64,000 nt of DNA from Candidatus Woesearchaeota archaeon. GTDB taxonomy: Archaea; Nanobdellota; Nanobdellia; Woesearchaeales; ARS49. Of this stretch, positions 34,394 to 42,877 are shown in pieces (the first letter of the stretch is position 1; the number at the start of each line of letters is the position of its first letter). Where the stretch lies: assembly GCA_018302815.1 (NCBI GenBank), contig JAGVZE010000007.1:1-64000 (forward strand), read 5' to 3'. Below the pieces are notes generated by a model that was given only the letters and a program-made list of their open reading frames with translations, made no database searches and was not told the DNA's origin. A program made the position numbers and the translations under genes.

Positions 34394-34464
34394 GCCTCCG
34401 GAGGGATTTGAACCCTCGACCCTCTGCTTACGAAGCAGATGCTCTGCGACTGAGCTACGGAGGC
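34394..34464 (-). tRNA. tRNA-Thr (CGT)
   Basis: Read on the minus strand, the acceptor GCCTCCG pairs with CGGAGGC, the D-arm is GCTC...GAGC, the anticodon stem TCTGC/GCAGA encloses TTCGTAA with anticodon CGT, and the T-arm is GAGGG-TTCAAAT-CCCTC. It starts four bases after the stop of the small zinc-ribbon gene and may be processed from that transcript. Its 3' side faces the recombinase. Confidence 0.94.
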
Positions 34465-34468
34465 AGTA

Positions 34469-34627
34469 TTATTTCAATTGTTTTAGAAGCGCGTCTTTTG
34501 TCAAAAACTGTTTTTGACACTCGTGGCATACTGGATGCATCTTGCCCTTACTGTCCTTGACGTAAGAGCCGATAATCTTTTTCAGGAACGTTTCGGCCAG
34601 CGTCTTGCTGCAAAGGTCGCACTTCAT
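34469..34627 (-). CDS. Small zinc-ribbon protein, 52 residues
   Basis: The product begins MKCDLCSKTLAETFLKKIIG and has a second ligand pair in HPVCHECQKQF. This CxxC...CxxC layout is a one-knuckle zinc ribbon seen in small archaeal proteins; the function is unknown. I start it at the ATG at 34627. Its first 80 bases overlap the end of the coiled-coil gene in another frame, so coupled translation is likely. Confidence 0.6.
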   Translation of the reverse strand: MKCDLCSKTLAETFLKKIIGSYVKDSKGKMHPVCHECQKQFLTKDALLKQLK

Positions 34628-36140
34628 CTCCCTTCGAACTCTGTGAAGGGTATTTAAAGATTGCCTCAACCGGCTCTGCTTTAAGCATGATGTTCACAAG
34701 GCCCATTTTTCTAGCGGACGCCTTGACATTCTTCCAAGCACCAGTATCGTAAACCGATCTTAAAGTCAAAAGGTCAGTTATCTTCTGCAAAGACCCTTCC
34801 AAATCGCGAATGCAGAATTGAGAATCCCTCTCTTCCATAAAAGACAGATAACCAATACTAACATTCGCAAGATGCTTTTTCCAGCGCTCATAAGCGCGCA
34901 GCTTCGCATCGTCATTATCCGCATCGCTCATAAACGGCACTATCAAATCTCGCCTCATACGCACTCCATGCTCGCACCTCTCACCGTGCATTTTCATAGC
35001 GTGCAAAACCTCATAAGTCCTAAACAAGTGCTGAGCGCTAGGAAGAACGATGAGTTCATTATGATATACCACAACACTGTCAGATTTATCAACCATAACC
35101 GCCGCAGCGCCCCTTTTGCCCTGCTCGAGCTGGTCTTCCACTTTAAGCTCGCCAGCTTTCTTTGTTTTAACCAACTTCTGAAGACGCTCAAATTCTTCTG
35201 ACAAATCATCAAACTCCTCAGCCTTATCGCACACAGCATTGAATTCATCCGCAGGAACCATAATCATGTTATCATCACCTTTCACACATAAACGCGCGCG
35301 GCGCAAATCCTGCTCAAGCGATTGAATCTTTTGCCGCAAGGACCTCACAAAATCACTGCCAACACTGATTTCAGCTTCATCCGACTCACGCTGAACCGGA
35401 ACCTGCACTGCATTTTTCGCTTTAGCATACAACGCGTGAACTCTGGTGTTCTCTTTTTGCAACGCGGCAATTTGGGATTCATACCGCTCAATCATTTGTT
35501 GAGCGTTCAACAAAGCGGTTTCCAAATTACTTTGAGGCAAACGAAGACTCTGATTCTCCTTAAGAATGGCCTCAATGCGCGCCTCATACTCAGGAATAGA
35601 CTCCGCTCTTGCGCGCAACATTATAATATTCTTGTCCTGACGCTGCCGTTCAGCATTGCTTTGCACAAGCAATTCCTCAAGCTTTGCGATACGCGCCTCG
35701 TATTGACTCGCAGAATCCAACACTGCTTGCTTTTTATCGCTTTGAATCAAACGCTCTTCCAATTCAGCATTCCGAAGCTCATATTCGGACCTTGCGAAGT
35801 TCGTTTGCGCAATAGAAACAAACACAGTCTCCGAATAAGTCTTAATCTTAATCGCCCCAGAAGGCACAAGACTAGGATACGTTTCGCCCACAGCCAAACG
35901 AACAGAGCCCTCGCACTCAGAAACAATCCTATCAGAAAACTTAGGCAAATATTCCTTGACCATACGCGCACTGATAACAACAGTCTCGCCAACTTTCAAA
36001 GCTTCGCTAGCGCCAACAGCCTCATCAAGCGCCTTCTTCACGACTTTCTCAGAAACATCCAACTTTCGAGCAAGCGCAGCTGAATCAAAAACAAACATAC
36101 GCTCGCCAGTGCGAACGTGGTCATCTAAACGATACTCCAT
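34548..36140 (-). CDS. Coiled-coil protein, 530 residues
   Basis: Residues 15-60 look like a helix-turn-helix-type start (SAALARKLDVSEKVVKKAL). Long coiled coils run from about 110 to 245 (ELEERLIQSDKKQAVLD, EARIAKLEELLVQSNAE), with another near 265-290. The C-terminal globular part (HLFRTYEVLHAMKMHGE, KKHLANVSIGYLSFMEE) is unknown. No membrane segment is present. It may be a structural or chromosome-associated protein; this is a guess from shape. Confidence 0.6.
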   Translation of the reverse strand: MEYRLDDHVRTGERMFVFDSAALARKLDVSEKVVKKALDEAVGASEALKVGETVVISARMVKEYLPKFSDRIVSECEGSVRLAVGETYPSLVPSGAIKIKTYSETVFVSIAQTNFARSEYELRNAELEERLIQSDKKQAVLDSASQYEARIAKLEELLVQSNAERQRQDKNIIMLRARAESIPEYEARIEAILKENQSLRLPQSNLETALLNAQQMIERYESQIAALQKENTRVHALYAKAKNAVQVPVQRESDEAEISVGSDFVRSLRQKIQSLEQDLRRARLCVKGDDNMIMVPADEFNAVCDKAEEFDDLSEEFERLQKLVKTKKAGELKVEDQLEQGKRGAAAVMVDKSDSVVVYHNELIVLPSAQHLFRTYEVLHAMKMHGERCEHGVRMRRDLIVPFMSDADNDDAKLRAYERWKKHLANVSIGYLSFMEERDSQFCIRDLEGSLQKITDLLTLRSVYDTGAWKNVKASARKMGLVNIMLKAEPVEAIFKYPSQSSKGDEVRPLQQDAGRNVPEKDYRLLRQGQ

Positions 36141-36212
36141 AGTACAACGCCCTCATCATGTGGTATTAAAACATTGTTGTATTGCATAAATATATTCTCC
36201 ACACACACTATA

Positions 36213-36605
36213 TCACACAGCGCTGCGTTTTTGGAAAACACCCCTGCACAAAGAAGAACCGCAAGAACACTCAAGCAGCACTCCATCACGCCCATAATCA
36301 TAGAAAATCTCCTCATCTTGAGCTATTTCTCTTAACGCCCTAACTTCCAAACGAGCACTATCTATATACGCATTCGGCACGCACGAATGATTCATCCAAT
36401 AAATAAGAACATCAAACACGCTTTTATTCCTGACAACGAACGACTCGGGAAGAAACAAATCAAACACGCCCTTCGAGGACAAAGCGCCAATAACTTCGCC
36501 CGTCTCTAACTTTTTCAACGCGAACACGCCAAAACCATGAACGCCGCTCCTTCGAACAGTATAGCTTCGCCCATCCATCCATTCGCCTTCATAAAAACAG
36601 AACAT
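36213..36605 (-). CDS. SET-domain protein lysine methyltransferase
   Basis: The ~130-residue protein has the SET core: GVHGFGVFALKKLETGEVIG, YWMNHSCVPNAYID (the NHS.xPN motif), REIAQDEEIFYDYG and the post-SET CSCGSSLCRG, whose cysteines bind zinc. It should transfer methyl groups from SAM to protein lysines. The start is uncertain; ATG 36605 precedes the recognisable domain, and a more upstream one overlaps other signals. SET proteins are rare in archaea. Confidence 0.82.
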   Translation of the reverse strand: MFCFYEGEWMDGRSYTVRRSGVHGFGVFALKKLETGEVIGALSSKGVFDLFLPESFVVRNKSVFDVLIYWMNHSCVPNAYIDSARLEVRALREIAQDEEIFYDYGRDGVLLECSCGSSLCRGVFQKRSAV

Positions 36606-36689
36606 AAACCCGCGTGACAAAACTATTCTTACCAGACTATCACTTCCCGTCCACAAACCTTTTAAACCACTTGAGGAACAAGACACGCA

Positions 36690-37250
36690 ATGGACTCAAA
36701 AAAAGCAATCGGAGCATTCATAGCCTTCCTAATGATAGCAAGCATCTTCGGCGCCACACTAGACTACTTCACGACAGGCGCAGGAAACACCCTCGAATAC
36801 AACGACCACGAATTCAGAACAGTCAACGGGCAATACGTCACAGTCATAGACGATGAACCGCGAGCGTTCAACCTCTACCCCGCAGACATAGAACACATCA
36901 CGCTAGACGAACAAACACGAACGCTTCTCGAATCACCAGTACTCACGATAACATACAACCCAAACACAACGCTCGCGCCAAGCTTTGCCGAAGCACAATA
37001 CTATCTAGAATACCTAACTTCCGGCAAAACCATAGTAGAACGAGCGCTAACCAACAATACCGGAACAGAACTTCCACAAAAAACCTGCGCGGACGCAACA
37101 CCAGCGCAGCCAGTCATCCTATTCCAAGAATTAAACGAAACAAGCATCACAACAAAGGACAACTGCATTTCCATCCACACACTCGACCAATACGACACAG
37201 CGCAATACGCAGAACGACTAGCATACCACTTTTTCAAAATAATACCATGA
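36690..37250 (+). CDS. Membrane-anchored surface protein, paralog A
   Basis: The 186-residue protein has one N-terminal membrane helix (AIGAFIAFLMIASIFGATLDY) and an outer domain with several N-glycosylation sequons (NTT, NNTG, NET). Two cysteines (KTCADAT and DNCISIH) may form a disulphide. No family is recognised. Its stop overlaps the start of the next gene, which has the same layout. Confidence 0.6.
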   Translation: MDSKKAIGAFIAFLMIASIFGATLDYFTTGAGNTLEYNDHEFRTVNGQYVTVIDDEPRAFNLYPADIEHITLDEQTRTLLESPVLTITYNPNTTLAPSFAEAQYYLEYLTSGKTIVERALTNNTGTELPQKTCADATPAQPVILFQELNETSITTKDNCISIHTLDQYDTAQYAERLAYHFFKIIP

Positions 37251-37843
37251 ACGAATACACAAGAAACTTCCTAATAGGACTTGCAGCCACAGTCGTCCTC
37301 GCATTTCTCGTCATAGTCTACGCAATACCATCAAAAACGATTCCTGACAGCAATGTTGTCGAATACAACTATTTCACATTCACCGAAGTAGGCGGGCTTT
37401 GGGAAACAAACATAGACCTAGACAACCAGCTATACTCCGCAATATTTCGCTACAATCCAAAACAAGTAGAAGACGTCTACATCACAGGAAACTTCACAGG
37501 ATTCAAAAAAGACCCAATCTACATCACGTTCGACCCCGACTCCGACAAAAAAGAATTCCCATACCTCGCTCTAGCCACAACAGAACTAAGCTTGCATTTA
37601 ATACGCGCGCTAAACTTCTCAGTAGAAGCCGCATGCACCAAAAACCTAACAGACGCCTGCATTGACCGGCCAATCGTCACCTGCGACTCAAACGAAAGCG
37701 TCATCTACCTACTCGCCAAAGCGCCGACTCAGATAACCCTAGACAAAAACTGCGCGACACTAAGCGGCGAAGGACTAGACCTGCTAAAAAGCGTCGACCG
37801 CCTGCTCTTCCAATGGTACAAGATATTCGCTCCGCTAACATAG
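37247..37843 (+). CDS. Membrane-anchored surface protein, paralog B
   Basis: The 198-residue protein has an N-terminal membrane helix (FLIGLAATVVLAFLVIVYAI) and an outer domain. Shared features with the preceding protein include a VVEYNYFTFTEVG strand like LEYNDHEFRTVNG, and a late cysteine pair around an Asp/Asn-rich loop (TCDSNES, LDKNCATL). The two genes overlap as ATGA and are probably one complex. A GACGG tract begins right after the stop. Confidence 0.6.
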   Translation: MNEYTRNFLIGLAATVVLAFLVIVYAIPSKTIPDSNVVEYNYFTFTEVGGLWETNIDLDNQLYSAIFRYNPKQVEDVYITGNFTGFKKDPIYITFDPDSDKKEFPYLALATTELSLHLIRALNFSVEAACTKNLTDACIDRPIVTCDSNESVIYLLAKAPTQITLDKNCATLSGEGLDLLKSVDRLLFQWYKIFAPLT

Positions 37844-37930
37844 GACGGATGACGCACGACGGTAGGAAGGCTGACGGACGGACGACAAGACGGCAAGGCG
37901 GCAGGACGGCAAGACGGACGACGAATAGAT
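37844..37930 (+). repeat. GACGG-rich intergenic tract 2
   Basis: About seven GACGG words in 87 bases, including overlapping GACGGACGG and AGGACGGCAAGACGG, lie between two + strand genes. Confidence 0.7.
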
Positions 37931-37984
37931 GCTGCAACGCCACCAGCACAATGAATATAAACAATCCTCATCATTTTCAGCACA

Positions 37985-38893
37985 ATGATCTCCATCTATT
38001 GCAGCGAAAAACTTGACGGGCTAGCAAGCGCCGCGATAGCTTTGCGCCACGCAACGCTATCAAAACTACCCGCCCACTTTGCAGGATTTCTACACCAAGA
38101 CACTTTGCACGAAGAACTAATAGACATGGCAAACCTCAAGGGACAACTAATATTCATTCTAGACATCAGCTTCTCCCCTGAAGATTTGCCGTTCATAGAA
38201 ACAATAACCGCCAGCAACAAAATAATCTACTGGAACACAACCGACAAAGAAAGCATCATCATACCATCAAAAATCACCGACGCCTCAAAAGAAAACAAGT
38301 CAAGCGCCGAACTCACCTGCTCAAGATTCATCCCCCTCGACTTCGTCGCAAAACAACTAGCGACACTCGCCCACCAAATAAAATACTGGCAGCTAGGGGA
38401 CGAAAGAGCGCTCAAACTCCAAGACATCATAACATTCGGATACGACCCAAAAGAACTGCTCGAACACCTAGCAAAAGGAATACTCTGGACAGACAAATTC
38501 GAAACATTCCATTGCGAGCACAACGCCAAAAAAATAATCGCATTCGAAGAACTAATGCGAACACTAGCAATAAAACCATACCTTAGCTACAGGTTCGGAT
38601 TCGCACTCGCATCACATCTACTCTCAAGCCCCGACGCCTGCCAAAAAATACTCGACTCGCACGCAGGAGTAGACGTTGCAATCGCCCTTTACCGCGACGG
38701 CAGAATAGCACTTAGAAGACGAGACAACTGCCAAATCAACGTAAAAAACCTCGCAGAACTATTCGGCGGAGGCGGACAACCATACGCCGCAGGCGCACGC
38801 CTAAAAACGACGGTCACAAAAGACACATTCGAACAAGCACTATTCAACATAGACCAAGCGTTCAAGAACCACTATTTGCAGAGCAGCCCCTAG
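37985..38893 (+). CDS. DHH-family phosphoesterase-like protein with altered motifs
   Basis: The 302-residue protein has the two-domain DHH/DHHA1 layout. The first motif, normally HxDxDGxxSA, reads CSEKLDGLASAAIAL, keeping only the second Asp. FILDISFS holds another acidic position. The C-terminal GGGGQPYAAGARL corresponds to the DHHA1 GGGH motif with Gln for His. Several metal ligands are therefore missing, so catalysis is doubtful. Confidence 0.72.
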   Translation: MISIYCSEKLDGLASAAIALRHATLSKLPAHFAGFLHQDTLHEELIDMANLKGQLIFILDISFSPEDLPFIETITASNKIIYWNTTDKESIIIPSKITDASKENKSSAELTCSRFIPLDFVAKQLATLAHQIKYWQLGDERALKLQDIITFGYDPKELLEHLAKGILWTDKFETFHCEHNAKKIIAFEELMRTLAIKPYLSYRFGFALASHLLSSPDACQKILDSHAGVDVAIALYRDGRIALRRRDNCQINVKNLAELFGGGGQPYAAGARLKTTVTKDTFEQALFNIDQAFKNHYLQSSP

Positions 38894-39588
38894 AACTCTA
38901 TCTTCAAATCTATTGAAGAAATTTTGCTTTGGAAATCCTCAATAGTCTTCTTATAGACCTCTCCCGCACGTCTATAAATCGTATCAATATCGTTTATAAG
39001 GTCTTTTGTCTCCTCTTTCACTTTATTAACAAACTCAGGGACTTTCCAATTGCATTTTTCACTTGGCAGCGCAATAACAAATCCATACTTCATCCAATTT
39101 GACTGTATACAAATAAAGTGACCGCCTCTTTGCGCCACCAATGAATCAACCCTTCTTGCGACAGCAGTCTCTATCATTTCCTCAAGACGTTCAACATTTG
39201 TATATCCAAACTTTGGAAAGTCTGCTCCATCAAACTTAACGTTAATCATAGGAATATAAAGCCGCGACTTCGCTCCATCCCAACAGGATACTGGAAGTTC
39301 CATATTTTCACAATCAACTGCCAAGAACAGAGTTTGAATGGGAATGACAAGACTATACTGGGGGAAAGAAGACCACTCTTCATAATTTCTCCAACCCAGT
39401 CCCTTTAAAATCTCGCTCGGTATTGCTCTTCCGTACATCAAAACTTCCTCGTTCCAAGGACATTTAATATGAGCGGGAATTTCGCTTTCAACTTTGTTCG
39501 CTCTGAATCCTATCTTCTTAAGCTCAAGGGTTAGCTTTTCGTGAACTTTTTTCCCTTCATCCGAATAGGAGGAATATACTTTTTTCAT
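38890..39588 (-). CDS. Hypothetical protein, 232 residues
   Basis: Not recognised. It begins MKKVYSSYSDEGKKVHEKLT and has alpha/beta character with PWNEEVLMYGRAIPSE and a C-terminal coiled-coil-like helix (VYKKTIEDFQSKISSIDL). It overlaps the end of the DHH-like gene by four bases and diverges from the TrmB gene. The base usage is close to the accessory genes. Confidence 0.6.
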   Translation of the reverse strand: MKKVYSSYSDEGKKVHEKLTLELKKIGFRANKVESEIPAHIKCPWNEEVLMYGRAIPSEILKGLGWRNYEEWSSFPQYSLVIPIQTLFLAVDCENMELPVSCWDGAKSRLYIPMINVKFDGADFPKFGYTNVERLEEMIETAVARRVDSLVAQRGGHFICIQSNWMKYGFVIALPSEKCNWKVPEFVNKVKEETKDLINDIDTIYRRAGEVYKKTIEDFQSKISSIDLKIEF

Positions 39589-39619
39589 CTTGTCATTCCC
39601 ACTTTTGCTCTTGTTTATT

Positions 39620-39660
39620 AAGCTTTTGTTGTCCTAAACGGTCGACAAATGGCAAAGCTT
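39620..39660. promoter_or_regulatory. Imperfect inverted repeat in a divergent promoter
   Basis: AAGCTTTTGTTGTC (from 39620) and GACAAATGGCAAAGCTT (to 39660) form an imperfect palindrome around CTAAACGG. It lies between the 232-residue gene and the TrmB gene. TrmB-type regulators bind such repeats, so it is a candidate operator. Confidence 0.4.
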
Positions 39661-39687
39661 AAAAGTAGTCAAATCCTTTCGTGAATT

Positions 39688-40434
39688 ATGACTGAACAAT
39701 ACATTGACGCACTCAAGGACTACGGATTAACAGAAAACGAAATCAACGTCTACGTTACGCTCTTGAAAATAGGAGAGGCAACTGCACAATCAATCGCTAA
39801 GCAAGCAGGCATTCCAAGAACAACCACATACCACCTGCTTGACAGCCTGCTTCAAAAAGGACTAGCAAGCTTTGTAGAGAAAGGAGTCATCAAATACTTC
39901 CAGGCAACTCCCCCCGAACGACTTGTTGAACTGCTGGCCGAGAAAAAACGTCGCATAGAAGAAATAGTACCTCAACTAAAAAAGATAGCGCTCACCATAA
40001 AAGAAAAACCAAAAGTCGTAGTCCACGAAGGCTCGCAGGGAATCAAAGCAATCCTTCAGGATATCCTCGACGAAAGGAAGGAAATCTTGCACTATGGAGA
40101 TATCATCTCATTGCAGAAAGTTCTTCCCTTCGCATTTCCAAATTTCATTCGCAGAAGAGTAGAGAAAAAAATTCCAATACGGATATTATGCAAACGAGAA
40201 GAACCCCACAAAGACCTACTCAAAACAGCAAAAAAAGAGTACCGCTCTTTTGCGTTCATACCCAACGAGTACACTTTCAAAACAAGCATTTTCCTATATG
40301 CCAACAAAGCAGTAATTCTAAGCCTGCACACAGAACCATACTTCGGAATCGTTATTAGTAACAATGATTATTATCAAACACAAAAGAATCTTTTCGAACT
40401 TCTTTGGAAAGCGTACAAAAATTCAGATAGATAA
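39688..40434 (+). CDS. TrmB-family transcriptional regulator
   Basis: The 248-residue protein has an N-terminal winged helix (YGLTENEINVYVTLLKIG, then TAQSIAKQAGIPRTTTYHLL), a coiled-coil linker (ERLVELLAEKKRRIEEIVPQ) and a phospholipase-D-like C-terminal domain (VVHEGSQGIKAILQDILDE). TrmB proteins control sugar or redox genes in archaea; the ligand here is unknown. The candidate operator lies just upstream. Confidence 0.88.
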   Translation: MTEQYIDALKDYGLTENEINVYVTLLKIGEATAQSIAKQAGIPRTTTYHLLDSLLQKGLASFVEKGVIKYFQATPPERLVELLAEKKRRIEEIVPQLKKIALTIKEKPKVVVHEGSQGIKAILQDILDERKEILHYGDIISLQKVLPFAFPNFIRRRVEKKIPIRILCKREEPHKDLLKTAKKEYRSFAFIPNEYTFKTSIFLYANKAVILSLHTEPYFGIVISNNDYYQTQKNLFELLWKAYKNSDR

Positions 40435-40503
40435 TTCATTCTTCCACGATTCACTGGACACTTTCACGTGAGGTTTATAAGTTTGAACTTTAAATTGAAT
40501 ATA

Positions 40504-41352
40504 ATGGAAAACGCACTTATTGTCTTTCAAGGAAAGAACATTAGACGAACATGGCATAACGACGAGTGGTGGTTCTCGATATTCGACATCATTTCCGCTC
40601 TTACAGACAGTTCTGATCCAAAACAGTATATCAAGAAGATGAGACAACGCGACCCTTTCTTGAGCGCGAACTGGGGTACACTTTGTACCCCACTTGAATT
40701 AACGGCTTTCGATGGCAAAAAACGTGAAATTACGTGTGTCAATACTAAAAACGCATTCAGAATAATCCAATCAATACCTTCCCCGAAAGCCGAACCATTC
40801 AAACAATGGCTTGCACAGCTAGGCCACGAACGCATACAAGAAATAGAGAACCCTGAACTTGCGCAGAACAGAGTGAAGGAGTATTATGAATTGAAGGGCT
40901 ATCCAAAAGAATGGATTGACAAACGACTGCGAGGCATAGCCATACGACAAGAACTCACCGAGGAATGGAAGACCCGCGATGTCACCCAAGAAAAAGAGTT
41001 TGGCATACTCACCAATGAAATCACAAAAGCAACCTTCGGCAAAAGCGTCCAAGAGTACAAAGAATTCAAAGGACTACCAACTAAAAATCAGAATCTGCGA
41101 GACCACATGACTGACTGGGAACTCATTCTTACAATGGTGGGCGAAAAAGCAACAACAGATATAACAAAAGCGAAAAACTCACAAGGCTTCAACGAGTGCA
41201 AAACCAGCGCGCAGGACGGTGGACAAATCGCGCACAATACGCGCAAAGAACTCGAACAAAAGATTGGAAAATCAATTGTTTCGTCAGACAATTTTATCGA
41301 ACTTGCAGAGAAGAAAAAACTCGCGCATCGAAAGCAAATGAATAAATCATAA
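40504..41352 (+). CDS. Bro-N-domain protein, phage antirepressor/DinD-like
   Basis: The 282-residue protein has an N-terminal Bro-N domain (NIRRTWHNDEWWFSIFDIIS in part) and a C-terminal part with NLRDHMTDWELILTMVGE, the conserved core of DinD/antirepressor-like proteins, followed by a Lys/Gln-rich tail. Such proteins come from viruses or SOS-type responses. The ATG at 40504 is used; the longer in-frame extension lacks a domain. Confidence 0.75.
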   Translation: MENALIVFQGKNIRRTWHNDEWWFSIFDIISALTDSSDPKQYIKKMRQRDPFLSANWGTLCTPLELTAFDGKKREITCVNTKNAFRIIQSIPSPKAEPFKQWLAQLGHERIQEIENPELAQNRVKEYYELKGYPKEWIDKRLRGIAIRQELTEEWKTRDVTQEKEFGILTNEITKATFGKSVQEYKEFKGLPTKNQNLRDHMTDWELILTMVGEKATTDITKAKNSQGFNECKTSAQDGGQIAHNTRKELEQKIGKSIVSSDNFIELAEKKKLAHRKQMNKS

Positions 41353-41407
41353 CCATGCCGGTCTATAGTCAAACACCACATTTAAATAACGCATCGACAC
41401 ACAATAT

Positions 41408-41932
41408 ATGATGCTCTTCGGACTCTTAGAACTAGTCGATGTCATCGTAATGACCCTCGCAGTAGGGTTCATCTTCAAAGATTTGTTCAAACAGCTGGAT
41501 AGGCCGTTTCTTTTCAGCTGCCTTGTAACCGCGCCCGCTATCATATTGCATGAACTTGGCCACAAATTCGTAGCACTAGGATTCGGCCTTGAAGCCACAT
41601 TCAACGCAGCATACAGCTGGCTAGTAATCGGAATCCTGCTAAAGCTGCTAAACACAGGATTCATATTCTTCGTACCCGCCTATGTCAGCATCAGCGGATT
41701 AGTCACTCCACTTCAAAGCGCGCTCACCGCCTTCGCAGGACCCGCGCTAAACCTCATATTGTTCACGACAGCATACTTCCTACTCAAACAAAAAAAACTC
41801 AAAACAAGAACGTTCATCTTCCTCACAGTCACAAAACAAATCAACCTGTTCCTATTCATATTCAACATGCTCCCGCTTCCATTCTTCGATGGATTCAAAG
41901 TATATCAGGGAATCTGGCAGCTATTCTTCTAG
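41408..41932 (+). CDS. Site-2-protease-type M50 membrane peptidase
   Basis: The 174-residue protein has about five membrane helices, the zinc-binding IILHELGHKFVALGFG and a second motif FNMLPLPFFDGFKVY (the NxxPxxxxDG third-ligand region). These are the catalytic elements of intramembrane M50 peptidases. It cleaves unknown membrane substrates. CACATTTAAATAACG about 20 bases upstream is a TATA candidate. Confidence 0.85.
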   Translation: MMLFGLLELVDVIVMTLAVGFIFKDLFKQLDRPFLFSCLVTAPAIILHELGHKFVALGFGLEATFNAAYSWLVIGILLKLLNTGFIFFVPAYVSISGLVTPLQSALTAFAGPALNLILFTTAYFLLKQKKLKTRTFIFLTVTKQINLFLFIFNMLPLPFFDGFKVYQGIWQLFF

Positions 41933-41986
41933 CGTACCCAAACATTTAAAAATAGACGGGCAACCAGCACGAACAGGCGGAAAATC

Positions 41987-42877
41987 ATGAAAAACACCCT
42001 CCTAAACATCTACGACAAACAATACAAAAAACTCATGGCGCTGAGTTTTTTCATCCTCTTACTATCGCTCGCAAGCCTTGGAATGACCTACGCCAAAACA
42101 GGCGAATTCTTCGCACAATCAGTTAGCCTCAAAGGCGGAATCACACTCACAACACCAATAATCGAACAGGTGAATCCAACAGAAATCCAAAGCGCGCTAT
42201 TACTCGCAAACCCAAACGCGGACATAACAGTACGAGCCATAACCGAAGCCGGCACGCAAAAAGCGCTCATCATCGAAGCCGCAGACATAACACCTGAAGA
42301 CCTGACATCCAGCATCACAAACGTAGGCATTCCACTAACTGACGGAGACTATAGCATAGAAACAATGGGAAGCTCCCTTGGAAGCCAATTCTTCAAACAA
42401 ACAATCAAAGCGCTCGCACTAGCATTCATCGCGATGAGCCTTGTAGTCTTTTTGACATTCAGAAACTTCCTTCCAAGCCTATTCATCATACTATCAACAG
42501 TATCCGACATCGCATCCACACTCGCAGTAGTCAACATACTAGGCATTAAAATAAGCACGGCAGGCATAGCAGCATTCCTCATGCTCATAGGCTACGCAGT
42601 CGACAACAACATACTGCTCACAACCAAAGTGCTCAAACGAAAAGGAGAAGGCGGCACAACGTTCGAACGCCTCATAGCATCCAACAAAACAGGAATGCTA
42701 ATGACGATCACCGCCCTCACAGCATCACTAATAGGACTAGTCTTCACACAATCAGAAACAATACACCAAATCATGATAATAATCACAATCGGCCTGCTCT
42801 TTGACATCATATACACATATTTCCAAAACGCAGGAATCTTACGATGGTATATGGAGAAACACCATGGCGGCAATTAA
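41987..42877 (+). CDS. secF: Protein-export membrane protein SecF
   Basis: The 296-residue protein has one N-terminal helix, a P1 domain ending before FLTFRNFLPSLFIILSTVSD, and five further membrane helices with GYAVDNNILLTTKVLKR, the SecF counterpart of the RND D(x)NI motif. With SecD it uses the proton gradient to pull secreted proteins outward. Its end overlaps secD by 14 bases. The order secF-secD is usual in archaea. Confidence 0.93.
   Translation: MKNTLLNIYDKQYKKLMALSFFILLLSLASLGMTYAKTGEFFAQSVSLKGGITLTTPIIEQVNPTEIQSALLLANPNADITVRAITEAGTQKALIIEAADITPEDLTSSITNVGIPLTDGDYSIETMGSSLGSQFFKQTIKALALAFIAMSLVVFLTFRNFLPSLFIILSTVSDIASTLAVVNILGIKISTAGIAAFLMLIGYAVDNNILLTTKVLKRKGEGGTTFERLIASNKTGMLMTITALTASLIGLVFTQSETIHQIMIIITIGLLFDIIYTYFQNAGILRWYMEKHHGGN

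Noticed and set aside
35322-36083. 253-codon + strand frame opposite the coiled-coil gene
   Set aside because: Antisense shadow; the minus-strand frame has the heptad pattern, overlaps neighbours as an operon and is longer.
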